This document shows, piece after piece, positions 8,720 to 18,730 of a stretch of DNA of 64,000 nucleotides (the stretch's first letter is position 1; every line of letters begins with the position of its first letter). The position numbers were made by a program, and so were the translations under genes. Under the pieces are notes generated by a model that was given only the letters and a program-made list of their open reading frames with translations, was not told the DNA's origin and made no database searches. Source of the stretch: Pholiota molesta (taxonomy: Eukaryota; Basidiomycota; Agaricomycetes; Agaricales; Strophariaceae); the NCBI GenBank assembly GCA_014925825.1, contig JACGCK010000005.1:124001-188000 (forward strand), read 5' to 3'.

Positions 8720-11404
8720 GCGCGCGTCCAAAGCCGCCCAATCTGCCACCGCTTCCACTTCCTCTCCATCTCTCAACACATCCAACAACACTCCTTCTTC
8801 CTCTAAATCCATCGACAACGCTACCTCCAACCACACTTCCCTCCTCAACGACACCGACATCGCTCCTCCCGTTCCTTCTTCCGACTATATTCATTATTCT
8901 CCTACTTCTCCTGCTTCCTATTCTCCTGCCCCCCCTGCTTATTCTTCCCTTTCCAAAGTTTCCAACGTTCCTTCCAATCCCGAGCCTTCGAACATCGCTT
9001 CTACCTCTGCCAATACTCTCAGCCAGCTTCCATACACTGGTGCCGAGACGATCATAACGCCACAAGAAGCTTCGTCCAGCGCTTCTGTGATCGCAGGCCC
9101 GGTCCCGCAATCCGCGAACAATCCTGATGCTTCGGCAATCAACCATCAGTATCAGCATCACGATCACCAGCTCGACTTAGGCGCTCAAGGTACAGGGTCC
9201 GGTGACGTCGTTATGGTTGACCCTCCCGTGTTGGAATTCGTCGGGTCGCGTCGCTGCGAGGTGGGATTGCGGGAACGCCGTGGTAATTGAGTAAAGAGAA
9301 TAGAAAACAAAAAGTGCCTACAGGTAACTACGTCACGTGCTACGCTAACCGCTAAGCTCGTAAATTCCAACATACCCCCTCGAGCGCAAGCGGGTAGGGA
9401 TCATCGAAATAAAGTAAGAGAAATAAAAAGAATATAACAAAACCTAAATGTACCCCCTCAAACATAAGACTACCATACCGCTGTGAGGAACTCATCCTCA
9501 TCCTTCTCCTTTGTCTTGAGAGTCGCTGTCTGTGCACTGGCAGGTTCTTCAGCCTTCGCCTTCTCGTCAGTGTCGGGGCATTCGTTACGGTAGTGGCCCT
9601 TCTTGCCACACTTGAAACAGGTGATGTCCTTCCGGTCACGTCGGGGCTTCGCATCGGTGAGAAAAGCTTCGTTACGGTTTTCGTGCTCGGCCTGCTTGGT
9701 GGCTTCCACCCCGGCCTGTCGAGCTTCTTCATTCATGCAGCGTTGGACAACAAAATCGAAATCGTTCTTGCTGGAGTGAGAGTCGAGGGAGATGATGAGG
9801 GAAGAGTAGGAAGGAGGGAGGGAAAGCATGAGGACAGCAACGAGGAGTGAGTCGGAGGGCGTGTCATCGAGGTGGGTGAGACGGTCGGCGAGCTCGCGAA
9901 TCTTGCCGGCATGCTCCTGGATCGAGGTCGTCGAGTTCTTCTTCATCAGGAAGAGCTTCTGCCATGTCGAAATGGCGCTTCCGAGACCCTGCGAGAGATG
10001 GATCGACTCCAGCCTCGCCCAAACCACTGCCGGATCTCTCGAGATCCGCGTATGCACCAACTGCCCGTCCTCGACCTCACAAACAATCTCGCTGAGCGCC
10101 AAATCCATCCGGGTGCTCCAAGCCTTCACCACCTTCGATCTATCCGAACCATCCGGACGACTCTCCGTTCCATCGACGAGCGACCAGACTTGCATTTTGC
10201 GGAGCCGCATTTCCATCCGGTACGACCACGCATAGTAGTTGTCGTTACCGAGCTTCACGATACGCTTCGAATCCTTCGTGGACGACATCGCGGTCACGTG
10301 CTCCGGACAATGTCGGAGACTTCAATTTCTGCGCTGGGGAGCGACTTCCGGGGGTGTGCGCCTGGCTGGCGGCTTCCGAGGGTGCGCCTGACTGGCGACT
10401 TCCGAGTTTGCGCCTGACTGGCGACTTCCGAGGGTGCGCCTGACTGGCGACTTCCGAGTTTGCGCCTAGCTGGCGGCTTCCGAGTGCGCTGTGAAGCGGC
10501 TTCCGAGGTGCCCCGTGAGAGAGGACTTCAGACGGCGTGAGAGCGAGCCGTCGAGCGTGTATTCTTCAATACCCCACCGGGTATCACTCAATTATGTTGG
10601 AATTCGTCGGGTCGCGTCGCTGCGAGGTGGGATTGCGGGAACGCCGTGGTAATTGAGTAAAGAGAATAGAAAACAAAAAGTGCCTACAGGTAACTACGTC
10701 ACGTGCTACGCTAACCGCTAAGCTCGTAAATTCCAACATCCCGCGCCTACGCCTGTTCACACCCCCGCTCCGATGTACGCTGCCCAGTCCGTTCCCCAGA
10801 TGCCTCAGGCTCCGGCTCTTGGGAATAACAACGCCGGCTTCTTCGCTCCTGCCCCGCGGCCGCAGCACTGCCCGTACCCAACATCAACGCCTTGCAGACC
10901 GTTCCGGCGCTCAATAACCCGGTGCCTGGATTTTCGAAGCTCTTCTTCGGGGCTAATGGTGATTTCCTTCTCGCCTACCCGGACGGTCAAGTTCTCGAGG
11001 TTCCTGCGGCGTTACTCAAGGCGGTGCTCCGGTACGCATCCGAGCTTAACAATACCCGGGGCCATCCAGAGCGACGTGTGCGACTTGTCGAACCGTTCGG
11101 GTATCGCTATGTCGCACATGCGCTCAACGGAGATCCCCTTCAGCCGGCCAAGTTACCCATGATCCATTCCGACGGCTCGATTACTTACACTGGCGCGTAC
11201 CCTCTACACGTGAACTATCCTCACCCGGAGCGTGTCAGGCAGGCGATGCAGCTCATAGACCTCTTTGGCGAGGACGTCGACGCTGGATTGATCAATACCA
11301 TTATTATGCGCGCGGCGGCTGAGAGTTTGGGAATTGGCAAGAAGCGCCGTGTTCCTGGGTCCGGGAGCGTTTCGTCTGCTATCAAGAAGCAGCGTAACTT
11401 TTGA
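8691..11404 (+). CDS. Extra ORF in env position of the chromovirus, interrupted by the nested element
   Basis: Unrecognised protein between pol and the 3' LTR, not usual for chromoviruses. ATG at 8691 overlaps the end of pol. The first part (8691-9228) is very rich in Ser, Thr, Pro and Asn with no fold. The nested element at 9229-10738 with its repeated TCCCG splits a codon. Removing it restores the same frame from 10744. After a one-base loss in the CCCC run near 10855 the frame shifts -1. It then encodes a compact C-terminal domain of about 150 residues (VPGFSKLFFGANGDFLLAYP, RVRLVEPFGYRYVAHALNGD) with a basic KKRR tail that could be a nuclear signal. There is no signal peptide or membrane segment, so it is not an envelope protein. 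Product about 390 residues before interruption. Confidence 0.7.
9229..9372 (-). repeat. 3' LTR of the nested element
   Basis: 144 bases, identical to 10595-10738, with a perfect 10-base terminal inverted repeat. Contains CACGTG. On the minus strand it is the downstream LTR. Confidence 0.95.
9373..9383 (-). promoter_or_regulatory. Polypurine tract of the nested element
   Basis: On the minus strand TCGAGGGGGTA lies immediately upstream of the 3' LTR, where a polypurine tract primes plus-strand DNA synthesis. Assigned by position and composition. Confidence 0.6.
9470..10297 (-). CDS. gag: Copia-type Gag of the nested element
   Basis: Intact ORF of about 275 codons. The N-terminal part has the copia/UBN2 Gag pattern (KLGNDNYYAWSYRMEMRL near residue 17, then VWARLESIHL and MLSLPPSYSSLI). 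A CCHC knuckle CFKCGKKGHYRNEC lies near residue 228, followed by a Glu/Lys-rich tail. It would form the particle that packages the element RNA. It is the only protein in the element. Of two close start codons, MTAMSS and MSSTKD, either may be used. Confidence 0.92.
   Translation of the reverse strand: MTAMSSTKDSKRIVKLGNDNYYAWSYRMEMRLRKMQVWSLVDGTESRPDGSDRSKVVKAWSTRMDLALSEIVCEVEDGQLVHTRISRDPAVVWARLESIHLSQGLGSAISTWQKLFLMKKNSTTSIQEHAGKIRELADRLTHLDDTPSDSLLVAVLMLSLPPSYSSLIISLDSHSSKNDFDFVVQRCMNEEARQAGVEATKQAEHENRNEAFLTDAKPRRDRKDITCFKCGKKGHYRNECPDTDEKAKAEEPASAQTATLKTKEKDEDEFLTAVW
10341..10510 (-). repeat. Tandem array of about 26-base units in the nested element leader
   Basis: Four to five copies of a unit reading GCGCCTGACTGGCGACTTCC plus GAGGGT or GAGTTT. 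The GGGT and TTT versions alternate, so the array may have grown in 52-base steps. It lies between the gag start and the 5' LTR of the minus-strand element, where packaging or dimerisation signals are usually found. Confidence 0.85.
10595..10738 (-). repeat. 5' LTR of the nested element
   Basis: 144 bases, identical to the partner LTR. Read on the minus strand, the sequence after it begins TAATTGAGTGATACCC. No clear match to a tRNA 3' end was recognised there. Confidence 0.95.
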
Positions 11405-11542
11405 ACAAGTCTTTTTATTCTTTTCTTTTTATTCTTTTCTTTAAGACGGGCTCTTACTTACAATTTGACTTTTGACTTAGACTTCTTTTATTCAGCGTTC
11501 TCTTCGTACGCATCTGATATTACACATCAGATGGAGGGCGTA

Positions 11543-11821
11543 TGTGACGGATCGCTAGCGACCTCACAGCACGACTCTTTATCTTATCTTATCTCATTGA
11601 CTTAGAACTTTTATTTGTTTCTTTCGTTTTGTTTACACTCCCCACTCTCTCCATATTCCGAAAAACCTTATGTTTGAAAACTATCTAGTTATGACGTATT
11701 AGACATCCATAGAGTATTTAAGGCCGACTTGGTGTACGTAGATAGTGGGCCTGGAATTCAGCTCTTCAACTGTCTTTTGGGTTCTCGTGTGGCAAGACTC
11801 GTGGGAACACGCCTTGTCACA
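11543..11821 (+). repeat. 3' LTR of the chromovirus
   Basis: 279 bases, two substitutions from the 5' copy. The preceding purine-rich AGATGGAGGG at 11529-11538 is a weak polypurine tract. Upstream, at about 11410-11441, there is a short T-rich tandem repeat (TTTTTATTCTTTTC twice). Confidence 0.95.
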
Positions 11822-13227
11822 ACGAAACCCCGCGTTGGCCCAGCGTCTAGGCAAGTGACAGAGCGCGCGAGGCGCTGTACCCTCGATTCATCCAGTTTCC
11901 CAAGCCTAAGAATTACAAGCGCCAAAGGTCCTTGCCTCACCCACCGTCGGAGACGGCATCGCCGGCTCACGGCCTGCGGCGGTAGTGGCGGGGCGTCCTC
12001 CAAGTTTAATATCCGTTGTCTCCGTCGGCGGCGCCAGATGGCAGACGAAGGGGTTGTGCAATGTGTGCGCGAGCGTTGCGTGTTGGCCGATCGCGCTTGT
12101 ATGGCGTGTTCCAGAATTGCTAACGCACTAGTCAGCGCTTCAATTCTGTAGTCAGAACTCATTGCAAAGACTTCTGGCCATGCCCGATAAAGGATCGACG
12201 ATTCGCCCATTCTGAATTTGTTCTGAATCATTTATAACCTGGGGCGCATTGTCTGAGGTGTACGCCGTCATGACTGACGGCTGGTATTCACGCTGCTCCT
12301 GCGTGCGTCAAGCGCCACCCTCGCACTACACGCGTACTTACGGTCGGCCAGCGCACGCCAGAACAGATCTGCCTTGCGTCTACATGCACAGATATGCACG
12401 CACGCCGTACGACCCCGTGAATTTTTGAGTCTCTACGTGCGTCAGAATTGGAGGTAGTTCTTCTCTGAGTTATGTCTGATCCGATGCACGCATTAGCACG
12501 CGTTTCCGCACAGTACTTTACGGCCCAAGTCATACACCTCTCCTGGGCCTGAGGCTCTGGAGTCTTAACATCTCCGAGTTCAAAAACCGATTGTTAACCG
12601 ATTGTCAACCGAAGGTCATTGGGGATGTGCGGTTACTCAACTAATTTAAAGACACAGAGCGCTCGTAGTATACATAGGCTCAATGGATCATGATCTATCT
12701 GCGACGGTATATGTCTTGAGCTTGGTTACAATTGGGTTACAAGTTGATATGTACAAGTGCGATAGTTCTGAACGATTGGGTTTACGTCCTCATTTGGGAT
12801 TCACTGCTCCATTTTGTTCCCCGAACAAGCGCCACGAAACTGTGTACGAGATCAGCTGCTTCAGAAACATGTGGCTGTCGCAGGACAAGGTTCACAAAAC
12901 AATGTCAATTATGAGGTGTGTCCCCTTTTCTACTACGGTATGTAAACCCCAAGAGTACAAGACACTTGAATAAATAAAAAGACCTCCGATTTTTGGGGAC
13001 ATAATGAGAATCAATCAGGCGAACAACAGAAACGACGTACGACAGAAATAGTCAATAGATCACGCGAGAAGGGGGTGCAAACATAATTTGGGGGGACCCA
13101 AACGAGCGTTCAAGAACCTCGAGTTGATGTGTTTAGGTGAAATAATAGAAGAAAGTCCAAAAAAGGACAATACTAATAGATAACTTCTTGACTGATTGAC
13201 ATGCGCGAAAATGCGAAGTAGATCCCT
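11822..13227. other. Gap after the retrotransposon, no supported gene
   Basis: The first 700 bases are GC-rich with open frames on both strands that show no recognised domain; they may be decayed repeat sequence. At about 12580-12612 a 10-base unit, AACCGATTGT, occurs nearly three times in tandem. An ATG-started frame of 96 codons at 12683-12973 has no features that support a gene. The last 250 bases are probably the 3' flank of the HeH gene. Confidence 0.4.
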
Positions 13228-16038
13228 TCATTCATCATCGTATTCTACTTCTTTTCCTCTTCTTCCAGGTGTCCTTCCAGTTCCTGCGCTTCCCACCCAT
13301 CTCCACACCCTCGTTTCATCGCCACCCTCGATTTCTTCGAGATTGGCGCGAACATTGGCGTTGCTCTCGACCACGTGCTCGACACGTTCCCAGAGTCTTC
13401 TTCGCGTGGGCACCGAGTGCTCGTCCTGTAAGACGAGATCGCGCAACTGGATGGACGATAGATAAGGTTGTGGTGCCGTGAGGGGGTCGGTATAATGTGC
13501 CATCTCTTGATTACGTAATGTGTCGAGCGCTACTTGTACCAATCCGGCGACACGTCTGTTTTCCTTTTGTTTTTGAGTCATTCGAATGCGCAAGCCAATT
13601 ACGATGAGCACTAAGAGAATGGAGGCTGGAGTACGTTAGGTTATCGTTAGCTTATTGTCTCCAATCCTTAAAAGAAAAACAATAGTGAAAAATTCCCTCT
13701 CACCAAGTACTGTAGCCCGCCACGCTTCCCAGAGTTCTCGACATTTAACTAGGATTACACAATCCCAAGTCATCTCCGGAGTTTTATGTGCTACGTAACG
13801 CACTCCTCTGGAGTTGGAAAAATGTATTCAGGTAAACAAGTGTGAAATGGAATAAGAAAAAAAAAACTGACTCTGGTGTCTCGCTAACAAAAACTCCTCC
13901 CCATTGACTTAATTGTTGGATGGCCTCATCGAACATGTCATCAAAAACTGGTAGAATAGATGGCTATCTCAAACAGTCAGATTATTCTGATATACAGAAA
14001 AGGAAATTATACGCACAGAAGCGCTTTGTCGGAAGGCCTCTTTGAGTTTGTTTAGCTCGACACCCCATTTGACAGCTGCCCTGGGGCCGACTGGTGGCTC
14101 CGCTGCATTGACGCGCTCCCCATGACAGACTCGGCGCCCTCGTTCTCTCCCTAGCATTGATTCGATAGCTTTCCCCAATGCACCGATATGCCGTTTCCGC
14201 TGCGGATCTTCCACACACCGGGGAGGCAAACCCACACTGCCAAAACCAGGCAGGCCCGACGTCGCAGAAGAAAATGCTTGCAGAATTGCCTTGCCCAAGC
14301 CAGGCGCGTGAGAGGTTGCCAATGTTGACTGTGAAGGTGAAACAGGAATGAACGATAGAAGCAAATTGGGCTTCAACAAATAACCCGAGTCGCAGGTAAC
14401 ACTGAATTGGTCGCAGGTAGCGTGATCAGGGCATGGCGTACATGAATCAGGATGTGGCATGGGCAATAGTGGTGGCAGGGGGCAGGATTCGTCCATTTTG
14501 TCCACTTCGGCGTTGGATGAGTTATTCACCGACGACGGCAAGAATGGCCGGCCTTCTTTAGTGCAAGCCTCGAAAGCCGACCGTTGAGCCAAGATTGTTT
14601 CCAGGGTATGGCTTGTATTCGTTCCTCTGTCGCAGTATCCAATGGCAGAGGATTCCATTTTGTAGCTGAAGAGCGTATATGTTGCCGCCACAATAAGGAG
14701 CCATATGACAATGCGTCCGAATAGTTGTGTGGTACTTTGAACTGATTCTCCTGTCGGAATAGGTTCATCAATGGAGGCATTTTCGGAAATCAAACGGGAC
14801 AGGGCCTCGTCAATTTCGCTTTCTTTATCTTTGTTATATTCTTCTTGTTTAGCTTCAATAACGAGTTCATCTTGTGATATTTCATCTGATTGCTGTTCGT
14901 CATGGACCTCGAGATGAGGTGCTTCCGGCTCTAGTTCTACAGGTTCAAATGGGGACAGTTCGCGAATGGGCGTAAATCTTGTCTTCATGGGCGGCGAAAA
15001 CGGTGGCGAAAACTTGTAGGCCAGGGGAACAATTGGCGGACGGAATGGTGATTGCGGTGGGGAATGAATGATACCTTCCGCTTTGAGAGGTGATGAATCC
15101 ACCATTTGCGGAGGTGCCGATGTAGATTTGCGTGTCTTTCGTGTTCCAATACTTGCTCTCGAAACTCTTGGTCTAACTGGAGAAGGTCGAGCTGGAGACG
15201 AGGACTCGGCTCCGGATTGAAAAATATTGTTATCTTCCCATCCACTTTCCTCGCCGGACTAGAAATAGGGTTTTCGTTGATGAAAGTGAAATGATGACCA
15301 AAGAAATTTACAAACAATGTGCGAAAGACGACGACCTGCAATGGGTGATGTCTGTAGGAAATAAGTCAATGAAGTGAGAAAGCTAGGAAAAGTGAAGCAT
15401 ACTAATTTCTTTGTTCTGCCAACTTTCTTTGGAGGCAGCACTTCTTCCTCCTCAGATTCGCTTTCTTCAACGAGTGTAGCGGGTATTGGAATGATTCTCT
15501 TTGAACTTCCACCTAAATTCGGTTGGGCCGATGATCGTCTCCGCTTTGGCTAAATAAATGAGTACGTATAAGGGATCGATTCTGCTTTCTTAATTACTTA
15601 CTGGTTCCGGGAGGGCGTCTGGCTGCATTGGCGACATCTCCTCGCTCACTGGAGCTTGAGAAAGTCGTCTCGAAGAGCGTCTAGCTAACGGCGCAGGTGC
15701 CTGTAGAACATTCAAGCATCTGCTATGATCATCATTGAACTTATGCTCACCTTTGCTTTGTTACCCAGCGGTCTTCCCGTGTGTCCATCCGTAATTCCGT
15801 CCTCGCTCGCAATGCTATTCTCCTTCTTTAATCTTTCCTTCTTGAATTTGGCCGCTCTCGGTTTTACTTCATTGTTGAAAACGTGAGCCAATTTTGCCTT
15901 TGCATATGGCGTTGGATATGGTATGTTATGGTAGCCTAGAACTCCAAGGAGCTGGGATACAGTGAGAGAAGTTGGGTCGAAATCAGGCTCCAAATATTCG
16001 CCTAGGCTGATGACTTGGGCAGCAGTCATGCGCGACAT
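13228..16038 (-). CDS. HeH/LEM-domain inner nuclear membrane protein (Src1/Heh1 type, MSC domain)
   Basis: Anchors chromatin at the inner nuclear membrane and takes part in nuclear pore quality control, by family knowledge. The start MSRMTAAQ is followed by a HeH domain (DPTSLTVSQLLGVLGYHNIP, KAKLAHVFNNEV). Exons at 15700-15602, 15549-15403 and from 15258 encode a basic Ser/Pro-rich linker; a 36-base exon at 15351-15316 may lie between the last two. A first membrane segment (FGRIVIWLLIVAATYTLF) is near 14700. The MSC luminal domain has Cys-rich DSCTPCPDHATCDQF, QLSQWGGVF and YVAHKTPEMTWDC. A second membrane segment (SILLVLIVIGL) and a conserved nucleoplasmic tail (YLSSIQLRDLVLQDEHSV) follow. 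Splicing keeps the frame; no break was noted. Confidence 0.88.
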
Positions 16039-16419
16039 GGCAAGCAGACAAAGGCGGTAGACGCTGAAGTATGCTACAGCTACCGCAAGATCACGTAGCT
16101 GAGAACAGTGGCTTTCACTATCCTGACTTCAAGTTCGTTTATCTGCCCTTGCATCACCACTCTCACGCACCCAATCAACGTGTTTTCCACATGTCCAAAT
16201 TATGTAAGACACGCGTCGCGTTACTCGGTCTTTCTATAAAGGGTAATCACTTCCGATTTGGTCCGCATCGTTGTTTCACACCCCCAGCACGCAGAGACGC
16301 AAAAATGCAAGTTTAGATATACAAAGTAAATATATAAGTTACATGGCTATGTTCTCAAACATCTTGAACTTGGTTAAAATTTAGGTCTTGATAGACCCCT
16401 GGTACCATACCAAGCGCCA
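16039..16419. other. Gap between two minus-strand genes
   Basis: Holds the 5' flank of the HeH gene and the 3' flank of the sulfide:quinone oxidoreductase gene. I see no gene or repeat in it. Confidence 0.5.
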
Positions 16420-18207
16420 TTAACCTGAGGTTCGATGAGCTCCAGTACGAGTTCCTTCACAAAGTCTGCTCACCATGTAGTTCCAATATATGTAAGGGAA
16501 TAGATCCTATAGAAGAGATGTCAGTAATTCCGACTACTATATATACCAACCTTGCTTTGTACCTTTTTCAGATGGTAGAAAGCTCTGTACAAATACGGAT
16601 TAGCGGGGCAGTCGATAACGATTTCCGTAAGAAATTCACCTGTTGGGCCGACTTTGATCAAAGATCCAATTAAAAGTCTCCTTTGGCTCCAGTCCATATT
16701 TGAATTCAGCGAGCATCAACTGTCCATACCCGGTCAATAGCTAGAAGGATCGTGTTAGTACAATATTGATTGACAATGATGGCTCCTGTTAGACGTACTG
16801 GACAGCTTGTGTAGCCATCATAGCCCGCCTTTCCGACCTTTCCGGTGTCCACATAAGAAAACAGATTCTCAGTTAGAACAGGTGCTTGGGCAGTGATAGC
16901 CGCCGCCGTCTTCGACGTTGGCAAAGACGAACAATCTCCAAGGGCAAACACATTGCTGAACTCGGGGTTGACATGCTGCAGCGTGCTCTGGTCGACAGGA
17001 ACCCATCCTGCGGCGTCAGCGATGGGCGAACCTTTGAATACATTGAGAGGGCCCATGGGTGGCGTCACATGGAGCATCGAGTAATCGACGCTGATGGTTG
17101 TACCATCGGCCTTCTTGAAAGTAGCTTTCCGCTCAGCAGGATCGACGGCGACAAGATCATGTTCGAAATATCCGCCTACACCACGTTCTTGCCTAAGTTC
17201 ATTCAAGGCATCCGAATATTTCTTGACGCTGAACATGGTGGGCATTCCGGTGTAGAAATCAATGTTGATGGCTTCCCGTCGGCCTGTCCTTCGGAATCGG
17301 TCCCAGGCCATCCACATGATTTTTTGTGGAGCTATGCAAGTTAAATGTCGATATTTCACCTCTGGAAAAAATATCGCTCACCACCCGCGCATTTGATGAC
17401 CCCAGCAGGTTGAGTGAAGACAGCCTTTCCCGATTTTAAGTTCTCGATCTCTGCCCAGACCTTGTCGCATGTGTCGTAAGAGTAGATTGATGATACCCCA
17501 GAAGTTGGACTAGCCAAAGCATCAGGCAGTCCTTTGATAGCGTCAAAGTTTGACTGAATGCCTGCGGCGACGACTAGTGTTTCGTAGGATATATCCCTTC
17601 CAGTCGTAGTTACAACAGATGAAGATTTTGGGGAGAAAGACTTGACATTTTCGGCGATCAAAGAGATGTACTTTGGCACCAAAGATGCCAAGGGACGCTT
17701 AAAATCAGTTTTGTTCTTGAGGCCAGCACCTACAAGAGTCCTGAGCAGGGAATTAGGCGCGTGAACGAAGTAAGTTTCGTGCACAAAGAATGACACCTAC
17801 CATCCAGGCTGTTCACGTCGGATAGCATTGGCAGCAGTTCATTATGTTTGATGTGAGCATGATGAAACCCGGTCTGCAAATCAGAGATTACTGACGGACC
17901 TGATAGTAATGATTCTCGGCTCCATCTACAATGGCAATATCACCAGGGGCCAGAGGTTTATCGCTGGAGGCAAAGCGATTAAAGATTTGCTGGGCAACAG
18001 ATAACCCACCGCTTCCTGAGACAGAGAAAGGATCAGATATATTCATGGATTTGGGTACAGGCTATCGTTGTACTTGCCTCCACCTACGACCACGACCTTG
18101 TACTTTGAATTCTGAGAACCTGCATTGGTGGTTGCTAATCGGATTTGATAATATTGTGTCCTCTTAAAGGTGTGTCGAACACCTCGGACTAGGTTAACAC
18201 TGAGCAT
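16420..18207 (-). CDS. Sulfide:quinone oxidoreductase, mitochondrial (Hmt2/SQRDL type)
   Basis: Mitochondrial flavoprotein that oxidises sulfide and passes electrons to ubiquinone. Start MLSVNLVRGVRH begins a basic presequence ending near LATTNAG. The FAD-binding YKVVVVGGG follows, then GGLSVAQQIF, FHHAHIKHNELLP and LVVAAGIQ. Catalytic Cys sits in VIKCAGAPQKIMW, where the exon joins at about 17380/17342, and the second Cys in DGYTSCP near 16820. The second FAD motif is FALGDCSSLPTSKTAAAI. The C-terminal exon gives DLFPYIYWNYMV, and the stop is at 16420-16422. About seven introns. Both cysteines and the QAPVLTENL block support the mitochondrial eukaryotic type over NDH-2. Confidence 0.9.
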
Positions 18208-18725
18208 GGTGGAGGGAATGAAACAGTGAACACAATTTGGTCCTGATGTATGTGAGATATATACAAAAAAGATGCATTTATTTACATAAATAGCAATTTT
18301 TGAGGATACTTTCTGCATAAATTGCGAACAAATCGCGAGGCGCCTATTCGTTATCAGTTGTTATCCATCACTCTCTATCACAGTGATGGGAAAAGTTTGT
18401 TCATGATCATGACGCGATTGTCAGGCTACCAACTGAAGCCAACTGACAAAACTGATTTCCTGTTGGCTCTAATTATGAACTCATCTTCAGGCCTCCATGT
18501 TGTTGCAGAGTCGCAATGCTTCCTTGCGGTTCAGGACGACGGAGGGACAATACCTACATATTCTCTAGCCTTTATCACTCAATCGCGAACTGACTTGGGT
18601 TCAAGACTGCTCTTTACGACTTCCCCATTGTGCCGTGCACTTGCATTTCTCTGGCCAGCAGGACTCTGGCACCTTTATCTTTCTTCTAAGGTCTACTAAG
18701 TCTACCGAGTATATTTAGAAGACGG
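18208..18725. other. Divergent upstream region
   Basis: About 500 bases between the sulfide:quinone oxidoreductase start and the next plus-strand frame. Probably holds promoters for both. No RNA gene, repeat or convincing ORF was seen. Confidence 0.4.
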
Positions 18726-18730
18726 TTTGG

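Larger units (their letters stand above)
9229..10738 (-). mobile_element. Nested Gag-only copia-type LTR element (TR-GAG-like), non-autonomous
   Basis: A 1510-base element bounded by two identical 144-base LTRs (9229-9372 and 10595-10738) that start TGTTGGAATT and end AATTCCAACA. It is flanked by a perfect 5-base duplication, TCCCG (9224-9228 and 10739-10743). The only ORF is a Gag on the minus strand; there is no protease, integrase or RT. It therefore needs a partner copia element for movement. In its own orientation the leader holds a tandem array of about 26-base units, and a G-rich polypurine tract abuts the 3' LTR. Identical LTRs mean a very young insertion, later than the chromovirus. 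Confidence 0.95.
1166..11821 (+). mobile_element. Ty3/gypsy chromovirus LTR retrotransposon carrying a nested element
   Basis: Full-length LTR retrotransposon. The two 279-base LTRs start TGTGAC and end GTCACA. Between them, in order, are Gag, protease, reverse transcriptase/RNase H, integrase plus chromodomain, and a further ORF. The Gag-PR-RT-RH-IN order and the chromodomain place it in the chromovirus branch (Metaviridae). Without the nested insertion and its duplicated target the native length is about 9.1 kb. LTR divergence is 2 of 279 bases (1332/11709 and 1370/11747), so insertion was recent. No matching target duplication flanks it: TCTTA precedes it and ACGAA follows. The coding frame steps by -1 at five places in gag-pol, each repairable by adding one base, which I attribute to assembly errors. 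Confidence 0.95.

Noticed and set aside
8691..9228. Envelope glycoprotein in the third ORF
   Set aside because: There is no signal peptide, membrane helix or cysteine pattern; only position recalls env.
8691..9290. Independent host gene starting at 8691 and ending at 9290
   Set aside because: The stop at 9290 lies in the nested LTR; the frame clearly continues after the element at 10744.
11822..12540. Coding gene in the GC-rich segment after the 3' LTR
   Set aside because: Open frames on both strands overlap, are Arg-rich from GC content and show no domain or intron pattern.
12683..12973. 96-codon ATG-started ORF
   Set aside because: No recognised motif, no homology by eye, and chance ORFs of this size are common here.
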